A stretch of 64,000 bases of DNA from Melampsora larici-populina 98AG31 (GCF_000204055.1 NW_006768779.1:83308-147307); one strand, 5' to 3'. Counted from the first letter of the stretch, positions 1 through 11,503 are shown. Program-made: numbers and translations. Notes: a model not told the origin generated them from the letters alone.

Positions 1-2034
1 AAAAATCTTATGAATAATAGTTGTAGTAGGAAAACTCTTCAGAAAAAATAGTGCATAAAAAAAGAACCAGTTTTAATTGGAACAACTTGAGTGTGCCCTT
101 TTGCATTTCTTTCTTTCTTGAGCCACCTCCCCCAACTTAAATGAAAACTTCCACAGTAACCTTTATCTTACTTATTTCTAACTATTGTAAAAAAGACTCT
201 CCACATCCTGATCATATGACAAAACTTCTAACTTCTTTATAAAATTGTAACCGCAGCTTATGAAATATTTTGATATTAATTTCTTATTCCCATAATTCAC
301 TAATATATGTAAAAAATCCCAAGTAACCTCTAATCTAGGCCTTGACTAAAAAATTCACGCACATCGGATTCTGTCCCGACTGTAACTTAACTAATTCGCA
401 AGAAATAATTATATCTAAGTATCCAATAAATGTAAGTTTTAACTAAATTCCAAAGTTGGTCCGCCTAATCAAATGCGCACTCTGTGTTGAACTCCAATAC
501 TAAAGTCTTCAATATGTAACATAAAAATTTCTGCTTCAGTAATCATTCAATTGTTTTGTTTGTATAATCCAAAGTATCCACCACCCTCAACATTCCAACA
601 CCCCCATATAAGAAAAAGAAAAGAAAGAAAAGGAAAAAATTGTGCTGTAGTAGTAACCATTTTATAATTGTATTTTGTAATTGTTATGCCGCTTTGATTG
701 TTTAATTGTAATGCGCAGCCTCTCCCCAGACCCCCTACTACAGACTTGAATTGTTTGTAATTTGTTTTAATTTGATAATAATTCGATTTAATTTGTTTAT
801 AACACTGATATTCCAATACCTGCCAACTATTCCGCCATCCTCGTCAATCCTAACCCGTCCCCAAAAGAAGAAGCAGAAACATATCCATAACACTTCACTA
901 ATTGATAACTCTTGATAATTTAATATATGTAATTTTAAAGGTTGTAACTTGTAAATTTAATTGAAATTTTATATGTAGTAGTAATCCATTTATTTGTTTA
1001 GTTTGACTTATGATTTTATCAATTGATTTGTCCCACTGCAGTCCCCCTACTACACATGTAATTATTGTTTTAACTATCCTACCAGCCATCTAGTCCTCCA
1101 TCCTCAACAAACCTGTCCCGTCCCCAAAAGAAAAAAGAAACATATCCATAACTCTGACTTGATTTTATATTGATGATAATGATTTTAATTTGACTATTTT
1201 GATTCATTGTTTGAGTATCGTAATAATTTTGTACGTAATTTTTGTTATTTGACTTATAATTCAGTTGTGTTGTTAATGTACTTATGTTTAACTATCTGTT
1301 CATGCCAACTATCCTCCATCCTCAACTGCCCATTTCCAACCGCCATAAGAGAAGAAAAGAGAATAAAAACTTGAATTTGAAATTAATTTTGAAACATAAT
1401 AATATCAGAAGAAAGAAATTTAGAGAAATAGGTCTTATAGCAGTAATCCATTTTTGATGTTTGTAATTTTGATTTTGACTAATTGTTGTTGTATGTAACT
1501 AGTACCCAGCCCGTGCCCCCTGCTATTGATGTTGTCTGATTTAAGTAAAGATAAAGTTAGAAGACCGTAATAAAGAAAAAACGTAACACGCCCCATGTAC
1601 TGGAGTAATTTTGATTTTTAAAGTAGTATACCAATTCAATTTTGATTGATTTGAATGTTGAATTTTGTGATTTAACTGTTTGTGCCCGCCCCTACCCACC
1701 ACTTTTTGTTGTTTAATTGTAATAACTATAACTATCCATTCCTGCCAACTTCCTCCATCCTCAACTACCTATCCCACACCGCTGACTTGAAAAGAAAGAA
1801 AGAAAAAGAAAGAAAAAGAAACTGATAAAAAAAGAAAAGAAGAAAACACTGAAAAAAAAAGAACAAAACTTTGACAAAACTAAAATTGAGATTAAGAACA
1901 CTGATTTGAAATTAAGCACCAAATTTATTCTATATACACCACCAAGTCCCCATATTAACTACTAGTTGGTGATAGACATTCAAGGTTACTTGGATTTTTT
2001 ATATACTGAATGCCCGTTGCTTCACCAACACTCC
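1..2034. repeat. Degenerate tandem repeat, non-coding 3' region of the Gag-only element
   Basis: AT-rich DNA with no supported gene. From about 540 to 1800 the same blocks recur three to four times at roughly 250-400 bp spacing: a GTAGTAGTAATCCATTT block, a CCCCCTACTACA block, a CCAACTATCCTCCATCCTC block and a CCCGTCCCCAAAAGAA block followed by ACATATCCATAAC. The copies are diverged and contain variable TTTGATT-rich filler. Because it follows the Gag stop codon it belongs to the internal region of the retroelement. Its position replaces pol. Confidence 0.6.
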
Positions 2035-5000
2035 TTATAACCTTGATAACCCTTCACCGTAAAAATTCTCCACATAATCTGGAACTGCACTACTATTTTC
2101 ACCTTGCACCTCCTGCTCTAATTTTGCCAGCTGCACTTCCAACAATGTTGTCCTCTTCTCTTCTAAATTCAATTCCCTTTCCCAATTGCCCTCATCAGGA
2201 TTACAAACTGTGAACCGAGTCCATATTCCCCTCTCATCCCGCAAAGTCAACCTTTCCCCTATTGCCTTCCCAAATTCAATTTGTGCTCTAAAATCCGTAA
2301 GAAATGGCCGTCCTAGTAAAATTGGACATTTACTTTCTTTAGCTACCCAAAAATGTGCCACACCTTGAACCCTGGTGCCAACTACTACGTCTACTGCTTC
2401 TCCAATGCCAATCAACTCAGTTCTTTGACCACCTATACCCTTAACACCAGAATTGATAGATATCAGCCCCTTCAATCCCAGTTCTCCCGCCACTGACTCT
2501 GGTATAATATTGATTTGAGATCCAGAATCCACCAAGGCCTTCACTCTCTTCTTCTTCCCTCCCAACATAATGTCTAAGTACCCCAAAGGACGTGAATATA
2601 AAACATCTTCATCTTCACTTTCACTTCCGCTAGTTGAACCATCATCCTCCAGACTTCCAGTAGCCACTTTTAAAGGTTTGATGATTCTAGGTATGATCAC
2701 CCGCCGTTTTGAAACTTGTTTCTTGACATTCTCGGCCAGTGCTGGTGAAATAGCACACAACTCTCCCACCTCTGCCTCAATTTTAGTCTTCATGATTTTA
2801 TCTACTACTTTATTCATTCCTCCTTCATAACCCCTTTCCACCGGCCTTTCAAATCTACCTCTAACTATATCCTGCTTTGTAACTCTTGGAGCCATCACAG
2901 TTGCCTTCTTCTTTTGTTCCACTGTCTTCCTTTGTTTCAATTCAGCTAATGGTATGTCATCACTACTATCATATTCTTCTACATGCTCCTCTAATTTCAT
3001 GATTTCTTCTTCTACTTCTACATTGTCTTGTTGGATTGACACTTTCTTCTTCTTTGGGGCTTCAACGGGGTCAGCTTTTCCTCTTCCTCTTTTAACTTCT
3101 ACATCATAAATTTTTGTACCTGCTCCCGCCATAGCGGCCTTGAATCCTCTCCTAGTAATACCTGGTGCCTTCCACTCCTCTAATACCGCACAATTAGCTC
3201 TTAATTCCCGGATTTGAGGGTCCCTACTTGTCTCCGTAGTCAAGATTCCTGTTACAGCTAATTTATCTGGTTCCTTTACTGGTGGAGTTTCAGCTTGAGT
3301 GTGAGTAGATCCTCCATTGAGGAAGGAGTTTGTAGCTTGCATAACTTGAAGAGAGTGATCAGCAACTACAGTCCTGATAGGTCTACTACTATCCCATCCA
3401 ACTACTTGGCCGTTTGACAGGATATAACTATTGTCATGTTCTGTAACAAATCCGTCATGAATATCCCTTTGCTTGTCTAGGCACCTATTATGACCATGTC
3501 CTTCCTTGCCACAATAATAGCACATGATTGGCCCATCTCTAAAGACCTTCTCCCGAAACTCTCCTCGTGGAGGCCCATTGTTGGGTGGTGGAGGTCTGTA
3601 AGAACCGCTTGATGGCTGTTGATTGCCATTGTTTTGTTGGAATTGTCCCGCCGAATTGTTCCATTGATAATTTGATTTATGACCTCCTCTTCCTTGATTT
3701 CCACTGTATCCTCCTCTGTTTCCACCATATCCTCCTCTTCCTCTATTCATTCCAAAGTTGGAATATTGACCGCCATTTTGATTATTCTGACCAGAACCAT
3801 TATTGTTGAAGTTCTGTCCTCCTTGTTGGCCTCCTCTAAAATAAGTTGAAGAGTTGAATTGAGGTGCTGGGTCTTGATTTTGAGCTGGGGGTCCGGAGTT
3901 ATCTTGCCCAGAGTAAGAGTTGTTCTGGAAACCTTTATGAACATGATTATCCTGGCTTGTAACCAAAGGTCTATTTAATCCTCGCCCAGTCCATGCAGCA
4001 AACTGTCGAACCAATTCACTGATAGTTGCTTCATCCGCCAACTGTCCACCAATCTTCCTATTCAATCCCTCCATTTTCAGTCCCCGCCTCTCCTTGTCCT
4101 TTTGTACAACCTTCTCCTTAAGTTCTTCATCCTTCTTTCCTCGTAACTCCTCAAACACTAATTCGACCTCTTCTTGTAATACCATATGAATTGTCTTCTT
4201 AAGCACCTTCCATCCAGGCAGCCGGTGCCTTCCATCCCTTGTCCTTCTTAAATTTCCATCACTACGTAGCTTCTCCTTGATCTTCTTTTGCATGCCATCT
4301 GAGAATGCTCTGTAATAGTAGTTGCATATCTCATCCTCAGAGTCAATGTAATCATACTTCTTGAGATAGACCAGTATACTATCAAACTTATGTCTAAAAC
4401 CCTCAAATTCCAACTTGGAATCAATACCACCATTGCTTTCAGAATCTAAAGCCAACTCCTTCAAATCTTCCACCGTGTACTTAGGCGCCTCCCTTATTGA
4501 TGCATAACAATCCTTCATTTCCGTCTTCAATAATTTCCAATCCCATTCTCCTTCACCCCAACCCTTCAGCTCCTTGATTTCCTCTTTCAAATCTTTTCCA
4601 TTTACAAAGGCACAAACTTGCATTGCCATATCAACACCACTTGCTCCATCCACATCTGCAGCAACCTCAAAATCCCGTAAGAATTTCTGAACATCATCGC
4701 CACGACTAAACCGTAATTCCAAATCTTGCGGTTCAATTTTGACAACTTTCTTCCTTCCCTTCTTACTCTTTTTCTTCTTCTTGATTTCCACCTCACTTTC
4801 TTCCCCTGAGCTTGAACTATCCTCATCACTGCTATCTGAACTTGAACTACTACTGCTTCCGTAATACTTCTTCCTGCCTTTTCTTTTACTTCCCTTCCTT
4901 GGCTTCTCTCTTGTGTCCTGCAACTTCTGCAATACCTTCTTCATATGTTCTGCTTGTAGCTGTGCCTCCTTCAAATACTCTTTTGCCTCTTGGATTGAAA

Positions 5001-5262
5001 TTTTCTCCTCTCGTAACCTTCCGTCCTCGTACTCCATTGGCACTATTCCTTCTTTTGTTATTTCCCCTACACATTTTGTGGTGACATCATCCCCTGAATC
5101 CTCCTCATTTTCTTTCTTCTCCCTGTATGAATCTTGACCCCTTTGACGAGTTCCTTCTTGACCACCACTATTCTCGCCTTTACTACCCATTACAGATAAA
5201 TTTTCTTCTCCCGAGATTTGTTTTGGGTTTGGAGATGCTCTAATATTATTTTGAGATGACAT
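2035..5262 (-). CDS. Retrotransposon Gag-protease polyprotein (1075 aa)
   Basis: One uninterrupted ORF. The N-terminal 130 residues are charged and are followed by a serine/aspartate run and a lysine stretch (about 135-175). Residues about 180-400 look like a Gag capsid region. Residues about 430-580 are Gln/Asn/Gly-rich. A CCHC zinc knuckle (CYYCGKEGHGHNRC, about 580-593) would bind RNA. Near 907-930 is a retropepsin motif (ALVDSGSQINII), with the family's second motif ILLGRPF near 980. The protein should assemble virus-like particles and process itself. No RT, RNase H or integrase follows in any frame. Absence of premature stops over 3.2 kb, unlike its decayed neighbours, suggests a recent insertion. 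The first ATG was chosen because it lies about 120 nt after the primer-binding site. Confidence 0.85.
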   Translation of the reverse strand: MSSQNNIRASPNPKQISGEENLSVMGSKGENSGGQEGTRQRGQDSYREKKENEEDSGDDVTTKCVGEITKEGIVPMEYEDGRLREEKISIQEAKEYLKEAQLQAEHMKKVLQKLQDTREKPRKGSKRKGRKKYYGSSSSSSSDSSDEDSSSSGEESEVEIKKKKKSKKGRKKVVKIEPQDLELRFSRGDDVQKFLRDFEVAADVDGASGVDMAMQVCAFVNGKDLKEEIKELKGWGEGEWDWKLLKTEMKDCYASIREAPKYTVEDLKELALDSESNGGIDSKLEFEGFRHKFDSILVYLKKYDYIDSEDEICNYYYRAFSDGMQKKIKEKLRSDGNLRRTRDGRHRLPGWKVLKKTIHMVLQEEVELVFEELRGKKDEELKEKVVQKDKERRGLKMEGLNRKIGGQLADEATISELVRQFAAWTGRGLNRPLVTSQDNHVHKGFQNNSYSGQDNSGPPAQNQDPAPQFNSSTYFRGGQQGGQNFNNNGSGQNNQNGGQYSNFGMNRGRGGYGGNRGGYSGNQGRGGHKSNYQWNNSAGQFQQNNGNQQPSSGSYRPPPPNNGPPRGEFREKVFRDGPIMCYYCGKEGHGHNRCLDKQRDIHDGFVTEHDNSYILSNGQVVGWDSSRPIRTVVADHSLQVMQATNSFLNGGSTHTQAETPPVKEPDKLAVTGILTTETSRDPQIRELRANCAVLEEWKAPGITRRGFKAAMAGAGTKIYDVEVKRGRGKADPVEAPKKKKVSIQQDNVEVEEEIMKLEEHVEEYDSSDDIPLAELKQRKTVEQKKKATVMAPRVTKQDIVRGRFERPVERGYEGGMNKVVDKIMKTKIEAEVGELCAISPALAENVKKQVSKRRVIIPRIIKPLKVATGSLEDDGSTSGSESEDEDVLYSRPLGYLDIMLGGKKKRVKALVDSGSQINIIPESVAGELGLKGLISINSGVKGIGGQRTELIGIGEAVDVVVGTRVQGVAHFWVAKESKCPILLGRPFLTDFRAQIEFGKAIGERLTLRDERGIWTRFTVCNPDEGNWERELNLEEKRTTLLEVQLAKLEQEVQGENSSAVPDYVENFYGEGLSRL

Positions 5263-5383
5263 GTTGAGATTTGAGATTTTTACTAAGTTCGGATTTGTGA
5301 TTTTGAGATATAATGACTTGTTGATTTGTTGAAACTACAATGCGCTGGAGCACCTGCGGAGACGCAGAAGTTGTTTTGAGTTG

Positions 5384-5400
5384 CCCCAGTGGAGTCACCA
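5384..5400 (-). promoter_or_regulatory. tRNA primer-binding site of the Gag-only element
   Basis: On the minus strand TGGTGACTCCACTGGGG starts two bases after the LTR end (TACA). A TGG start complementary to a tRNA 3' CCA is the usual signature for minus-strand priming; on the plus strand the stretch reads like a tRNA 3' end finishing in CCA. The tRNA species was not identified. Confidence 0.65.
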
Positions 5401-5402
5401 GA

Positions 5403-7261
5403 TGTAGAACTCCTACGCAGTGTAGCGTAGGCTGAGCCGGAGAGGGGAAGAATCACCACTCGTGAGACCGGATGAAACTCAGGTGCTGTGAAGCTGCCCT
5501 TGTCCTTCAAAAATGATTTCGAGATTTAAGATGAGGTGTCTCTACTCTCACTTCTTTGTCTTTTTAAGGTTTCCCGAAACCTATTTTACACCACACGGTT
5601 GGATGCGCAGCACTGAGCGGAGTCTAACACTATTACACACAACTCTTCACGAGTTTGTAGTATATGTAAACTCAAGTTTGTTGATTTCCGCAAGGTTGTA
5701 ACACACTGGTACAGGTCTGGGATGAATTTCTGACCCCGACTCGACCCGGCCTCGACTTGGATCAAGAGGCGGGTTGTTGATGTGATTTTAAAACTTCTAA
5801 TTCTTTTACGATGTCCCGACTAGATTGTGACCAAGCTCAGCCTCCACTAATCTTTAAAAAACACTACAACAACAACAATTCTTTTAACTACTTTTGAAAA
5901 CAAACAAACAAAGTAAGTCTTTTAACTCTTTTCTTCCGCACAAAATACAACTTCAAATAACTAGTTATCCTTCACAATGATAACAATTTTAACACTTGAT
6001 TTTTTTTATATAGGAACTTCTCGAACACACAGATTTACTAGCACAAAGCACACACTGAGAACGATTTCTCTTCGACTGAACAGGACCACGAAAACGAAGA
6101 CAGTACACTTTGATTTGAATCTACTCGATTCGTACACACACAAACAAACAGACACACAATTGGACACAAAAATCCCATCCACAATAATTCGATACTCAAA
6201 ATTCCCTTTCGAACAGCCCTTCTTATACCTTTTGATTCCTCAGTTTCATCTCATTACGCGGCCTCAATCTCCAACCTCAACGTTTTCCTCCGACCGATTG
6301 TTCTCGAAACCGATTTATCATTTAATCAATATGTAAGTGTTTTTATTTCCTTCTCTTATCTGTTTTCTTTATATCGCTCATCGTTTCAAATTCATTTCTC
6401 TTTTCTTATTCTCAACCCCTTCTAGTTTAACTCTCCATCTTCGATCCCAGCCTCTTTCAACTGCAGCCTTCAAACTTTCACATCACGGCTACTTATCTCG
6501 TAACTGATTCCTATCACACGTCATTTCAATCTCAAAGCTTGATCTTACACGCCAAGAGGTGAGTCTTGTAGGTTCATTCCTGATTTGCTTTTTGATTTCA
6601 CGCTCTACTAACATCTTTTCTCTTTATCTTTTCTAAGTAGATTCCCCAAAATCAGTCTTCCTATGTCATCTTTTGAATTCGATCTAAATCCCTCATTCAA
6701 ATTTGAACCAAAGTGAGTCTTGGCTTATCCCTTTCATAGACACACCTCCGATCCACCCGCTTCTGACCTCTGAATCGTACTCTTCTCTGTATGTAACTCG
6801 TCTTCTCCAACTATCTCTTTATTTCCATACTTTATCTCCTCGATTCCAGCTTTTCGTCCCTTATTAAGGTTTACTTCACTCTTATGCTCTCCACTACCTT
6901 GATGATACCCTTTTGTTATTTTAATTTTCTATCTTTGATATGTATTTTTCTCAATGTGTCTTGTCTCCGACTTGACTCCTTTACTTTGCTTTGCTCAAAT
7001 CCTCGATCTGTATTATATTCACGTTATCATTCTTTGTTTTAAACTATCTGAATCACTTTGTTATCATGTCTGACTTTGTATGATATCACTTAAGAAAGTT
7101 GAAATGACACAATAAAGTTTTCTGGCTACCTTTGTTGACTATCATCTTGACCAGAGCTTCTCAGAGCTTGAAATCTGCTCTCAGCAAGTAAGACTTTGAG
7201 CTTCTCAAGCCCTTCTTCGTGTATATAAAGGTGAGGGTGATGGTGTGTTCTGATCACCACA
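5403..7261 (-). repeat. 5' LTR (1859 bp) of the Gag-only element
   Basis: Ends are TGTGG (7261) and TACA (5403) on the minus strand. It matches the solo LTR at 9726-11503 in opposite orientation. Best conserved are the terminal 90 bp around 5403-5480, the block near 5720-5770, and the first 130 bp around 7130-7261. The middle has diverged and is pyrimidine-rich on the plus strand. A TCGGTCGGAG motif, found four times in the solo LTR, occurs here at 6288-6297. The plus-strand ORFs inside it are not supported as genes. Confidence 0.75.
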
Positions 7262-7791
7262 ACGTGAGGTGGATGTTTGGGAAGTCGAAGCCATGGAATG
7301 CGTGCCAGGTTCTTAACGCAGTAAGGTATTTGGTAATTGTTGTGACTTTGACAGGCTCATTGGTTGCGCGCTGATTGACATTTTGGCCAGCCCAGATGTA
7401 AAGTGCTTGACTGTGTTGCACTATGCAGGGAATGTGCATTGTTGTTTCAGTTTGGCAAATCACTTGAACTTCTTGAAGCCGGATGACTAAGATTCAATGG
7501 TTGAATGGCTCCATTGGGCTCTAATCATGTGTTGTTGAGCCCTGGTTATTGGTCGCTTAATGTCATCATTGACTCTCAAGAAAGACTTGATGCATCTCAT
7601 ATTGGGTATTGGTCTGGCACGTGTGATAGGAAGAGTCAAGTCTTGTGTCAGCCAATGATGACTTATCCACTGTCCGACCATTTTGAAAAGGTAGCATGTG
7701 CTTACTTATTGAGTGAAAAGAATATAGCGTCCAGTTATTGGTATTGTTGGAAAAGATGTGGAATGACAGTGGGTTTGTGAGGAAGTGGGAC

Positions 7792-7850
7792 GTATAAGAT
7801 GATTTAGCAAGGGAAATTGATGTATAAAATGATTTAGCAAGGAAAATTTA
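7792..7850. repeat. Direct 30-bp duplication
   Basis: Two adjacent near-identical units beginning GTATAAGATGATTTAGCAAG and GTATAAAATGATTTAGCAAG, in the DIRS-like remnant. Probably a slippage duplication. Confidence 0.7.
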
Positions 7851-8778
7851 GGAAGGGTGTTATGCAACAGTTGGAGGGAAGGGGGGATGCAATGGAGAGA
7901 GACTGGATCTTAGAGCTGATACATGGTTGGTTACGGGAACAGAAGGTAGTCAGTCTTGGGTGTGGAGGTGGAAAGGAAAATAAGGTAGCAACTCTTCCTC
8001 ATAGATAAAAGGATGGCTCACCACTATGGTGTCAGCTTTGGTGGACACTTGACATCTTCCAGCCATTGTTTCAAGTCATCTAGGACAGCCACGTGGATCT
8101 GCAAATACCAAGGTTTGGAAGTAGGCAGGCCGTGTGAAAATGGGTCTGCGGTGTTGTCCAAAGTGTTCACTTGCCGTTGCTCAAGTTGGTAGTTGTTTTG
8201 AAATAGGATCCTGGAGATATTTTTCCATTCCTCGTTGACCCAGTCATCGCAGGAAGACATATTTTGCAGCACTGCTTTGGTTGTTATGTTGTCAGTCAAC
8301 ACTAGGAACCTTTCCCCTTTGAGAGGTTGCATCTTCTGTACAATGAGCAAACCCAAACAACCTGTAACCGTTTCCAGCCATGTGATCCCACACGCAGGTT
8401 GTCTGTAGGGTTGATCCCAACCTGGGTGCAGTTTGAACAGTGCCCAAGATTTACCAACAATGACGCCTATGCCAAAAGACATAGACGTGTCACTCACCCA
8501 CTGATGTTGTTCACTACGCAAGTATTTAGTAGCATTTGGTTCGGGAAAGCGTTCAAGGCATTTTGCCAGATGTTGAGATCTCCCCTGACCTTGGGAGGCA
8601 TTTTCCATTTGGCTTCTGGTTTGGACCACTTCCACTTCCAGTGGCGTCCAGACCGTAAGTAACATTGCGATTGTGGAGCAATGTAGGATACGTGGCTCAG
8701 ACGGCTATACATCTTCTCCACTTCTTTGAACGTGTAATCTACACTACGGGAGGGTCGCAATGGTTTACAGGCGGAAAC

Positions 8779-8932
8779 GACCGCCAGGCTGAAGGCCGTC
8801 TGCCCCTCCGCATTGATGGGCGGCCTGTAGCAGGCCCACTGAGCTCTTGCCTGCCAGGTGCCAGACAGCGCGAACAGCAGGCCGCAAAGTGTGCGCCTAG
8901 CAGGCACCATTAAACGGCCTTCAGACCGTCGA
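8779..8932. mobile_element. GC-rich MITE-like insert
   Basis: About 150 bp of much higher GC content than its surroundings. Both ends carry CTGAAGGCCGT in inverted orientation (left near 8788-8799, right near 8914-8925, within longer imperfect inverted ends), and the interior is rich in short palindromes such as GGCCTGTAGCAGGCC. It interrupts the reverse-transcriptase frame of the DIRS-like remnant. No clear target-site duplication was found, so the ends are approximate. Confidence 0.45.
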
Positions 8933-9286
8933 GGACATGTACGCCCCAAGGAATGCGCGCAAGCAAATCATTGGACCAAGTGACCCAATGGATATTTTAT
9001 TGCGCTGCTCACACCGGTCTCGGATACCAAATGATTTGGCACGCTTGCACCAGTTCCAAACCACATGAATGCTTGCACTGGCCCCAACAGGGGAATGGAA
9101 ATCCAACGGGATAAGGAAGGGCCGTCAAACAGCTCAAAGCTGGACAAGCATTTATTCAATTTCAATGTAATCATGAGAAAGAGGCAGGCAGTCAGGAATA
9201 AAAAATGTAATTTCCTTTGGCTTTCTATATATTGTAATCATCTGTGCCCATTCATAACCCTTCCATTCATTGGTAACTGTTTGTCC

Positions 9287-9725
9287 CTATACCTTGATGT
9301 TTGGGTTCGCCGGGCCTTGAGTCATGCGTGCCATGATGGCCTCCTCCGATGGCAAATCCAAGCTAATTCCTCTGTCTTTGAGCTCGTTAAAGAAAGTTGT
9401 TCCATTAAAGTACTTGCAGTCGTCATCAAAGATAATTTGATAGAAACTATGGGTTGGAGTGATGTCAGCAAGGTGCAAGAAGACAATGACAATGAAAAGG
9501 GAATATACTTACGCAATGGTGTAGCGCTCATCAGTCTTCAGGCACATTTTGGATAATTGCTTATCCACACACGCCCAGATAGATTTGCTTCCTTTGCCTC
9601 CTTTGAGTACAATCCTGGCTGCTTTGCGACGCTGACATTCATCGTACAGAAGATGACATTGATATAGATGAGTGACCACAATCATCAAGGTGCAAAGCAA
9701 ATGGATTACAAGATACGCAATACGT
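9287..9725 (-). pseudogene. 3' exons of a minus-strand gene of unknown function split by a solo LTR
   Basis: The reading frame enters directly from the LTR junction (ACGT) and encodes a stretch with motifs CHLLYDECQRRKAARI and SIWACVDKQLSKM. A roughly 50-60-nt intron (GTAAGTATATT to CCATAG, about 9510-9452) joins in phase to an exon with FYQIIFDDDCKYFNG, ending at a TAG at 9287. The 5' part is at 11504-13136; the frame is continuous when the LTR and one ACGT copy are ignored. No domain was recognised. The overall make-up (basic stretch, short introns, no transposase motif) suggests a lineage-specific multi-copy rust gene rather than an enzyme I can name. Confidence 0.55.
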
Positions 9726-11503
9726 TGTGGAAAGCAAAACTTGCTCCAACCTCATTCTTTTATACATATCATATTGCTTGAAGATCTCACTTTTTTTTAC
9801 TCACAATCACTCGCAATCAAAGTAGTAGCTTGCTCTGAATCAGAGCAGAGAAGTTTTTAGTTAAATTTAATTCATTTTATTTTATCATTTCAGTTAAAAT
9901 CTACAAAGACAACTATTATACATCAAGAAATACAAACAAAATAAAAAAAAGTATATGAAACAAAACAAAATACAAAGATAAGTTAAAAAGAAGGAAGTCA
10001 AAACAGAGGCAAAGAAGATTAGTCAAGTGATTATAAAAGAGAGTTGGGAGGAGAGAAGGAATTAAGAGAAAACTTACATAAGTGAAAGATTTAAATCGAT
10101 TGGAGAAAACAGATCAATATCAAAGCGAAAGGAACCTAATGATGAGACAGTTTTTTTTAAAAGATGCCAAGAGGATTAAGAGAGAATGGAATAGTTCAAA
10201 AGAAGGAAGAAGAAGACGAGTTAGTATCAAATATAAGGAAGGAGATAACATAATAAGAAACTCACATTAGTAGAATTGAATCGGTCGGAGCAAAGATTTG
10301 AATGGGACAGTGATCGAGCTACTAAAATTGAACAGGGACTAGAAGAAAGAAGGAAGGTAGAAACAAATAAGTTAGTTAGTAAGAGAAGAAAGAATAGAAA
10401 TACAGAAGGAAAAGATAGAAAGAAATAAACATACCTTAAAAAGAAAGAAGAGAATCGAGTAGAAATGGAAGTTTTAGCATGAGAAAGCCAAGAAAACATC
10501 GGTCGGAGCGAAGTAATTGAGAGAAAGCAATCAGTATACAGGTATAAGAAGGAAGGTATCGATTAGTGGAATCAAAAGTAAACAGAACAAAGAAGAAAAT
10601 GAAACCAAACAAAGAAACATACCTGGGTTTGAATAGAAAACAATTGAGTCGAATAGGGGCTAAAATAAGAAAGGAATTGGTCGGAATTGAAGGAAGAGAA
10701 AGGAATCGGTCGGAGCTGAAAGGGGAAAGTGGTTGGATGAAAAGGAGTCGGTCGGAGTTTTGGGAGGATTGAAAGGTATAAGAAGGGGTGTTGGAGTCAA
10801 AGTGAGAATCCTTGTGTGTGTCCTAATTGTGATATCAAGTGTTTAGTTAGTGTAGTATTCGTGTCTGAGTGTATGTTGTTTGAGATCGAGTGTCCTAGAA
10901 GAGTTAAAAGAAGAAAAGTTTGTTTTATTAGCTAATTGGTCATCAAAGAAAGAGACAGCTTAAAGTATCAGAACTTACCTTTAGAAAGGATTGATCGTAA
11001 AGCGTTAGTGATTAAAAGCAAAGTGTTGTGTAGTTGTGTTTTTTTTTATTGGTTGTTCTATTGGTTGCTGAGCTGTGTCGAAATCTAGTCGTGAGGGCGT
11101 CAGAAACCGAAATCCAGCAACAAACCCGCCTCTTGATCCAAGTCGAGGCCGGGTCGAGTCAGGGATCTGAAATTACATTTCGGCCCTGTACATTGTTACA
11201 CGTGTATTCAAAGCCGTGTTAGCATCGAAATCAACGTAGTTTTACACTACAACGTCGTGTAGAGTTGTGTGTGGTATCATCGGAGTCCAGCAAACCTTGC
11301 GGATCCATTGGAAATCTTAAAAAAGTGTCACGGGAGAAATTCGTAGGGATAGAAAATTGTTAAGAATTGCTCTAGTTCTTTCGAACTGCAATAAAATTAA
11401 GGTTGAAGGCAGCGTAACTGCACCGTAGTTTCATCCGCTCTCTCGAGTGGTGATTCTTACCTTCTCCGGCTCAGCCTACGCTACACTGCGTAGGAGTTCT
11501 ACA
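9726..11503 (+). mobile_element. Solo LTR (1778 bp) of the Gag-only family
   Basis: Starts TGTGGAAAGC and ends GTTCTACA, flanked by ACGT at 9722-9725 and 11504-11507. No Gag or pol lies on either side, so it is a solo LTR left by recombination. It is in opposite orientation to the LTR at 5403-7261. It carries four exact TCGGTCGGAG motifs (10281, 10499, 10706, 10748). It interrupts the coding sequence of a minus-strand gene. Plus-strand ORFs within it are short and unsupported. Confidence 0.75.

Larger units (their letters stand above)
1..7261 (-). mobile_element. Gag-only LTR retrotransposon, 5' part
   Basis: Read on the minus strand, this holds a 5' LTR (7261 down to 5403), a primer-binding site, a single Gag-protease ORF and about 2 kb of non-coding repetitive DNA running off the window edge. 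The LTR has TGTGG...TACA ends. No reverse transcriptase, RNase H or integrase coding is seen between the Gag stop and position 1, where pol of an ordinary element would begin. It is therefore probably a non-autonomous element that needs enzymes in trans. The outer flank reads ACGTG next to the LTR end at 7262, and the neighbouring DNA is a tyrosine-recombinase reading frame, so the element is inserted in the DIRS-like remnant. The 3' LTR lies outside the window. Confidence 0.7.
7262..9110 (-). pseudogene. DIRS-like (tyrosine recombinase) retrotransposon remnant
   Basis: Minus-strand fragments in changing frames, in the order of a DIRS-type pol. Around 8725-8500 is a reverse-transcriptase C-terminal stretch (KEVEKMYSRLSHVSYIAPQ, then DLNIWQNALNAFPN). 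Around 8530-8130 is an RNase H-like stretch (WVSDTSMSFGIGVIV, then VLTDNITTKAVLQNM and TLDNTADPFSHG). Around 7400-7262 is a SAM-like N-terminal recombinase stretch (TTITKYLTALRTWHAFHG). RT and RNase H are offset by a frameshift near 8510. A GC-rich insert interrupts the RT at about 8779-8932, and the LTR at 7261 cuts the recombinase. These motifs are known from basidiomycete DIRS-like elements. The exact family is uncertain. Confidence 0.6.

Noticed and set aside
5977..6336. 119-aa plus-strand ORF
   Set aside because: Lies antisense in the LTR, low-complexity Thr/Ser/Phe/Leu; similar chance ORFs occur elsewhere in both LTRs.
5880..11000. Conserved antisense intron in the LTR family (GTAAGT...TAG at 5911-6014 and its counterpart near 10975-10875)
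   Set aside because: Splice-like signals are at matching places in both LTRs, but the pyrimidine-rich context makes such signals frequent; not enough to call a transcript.
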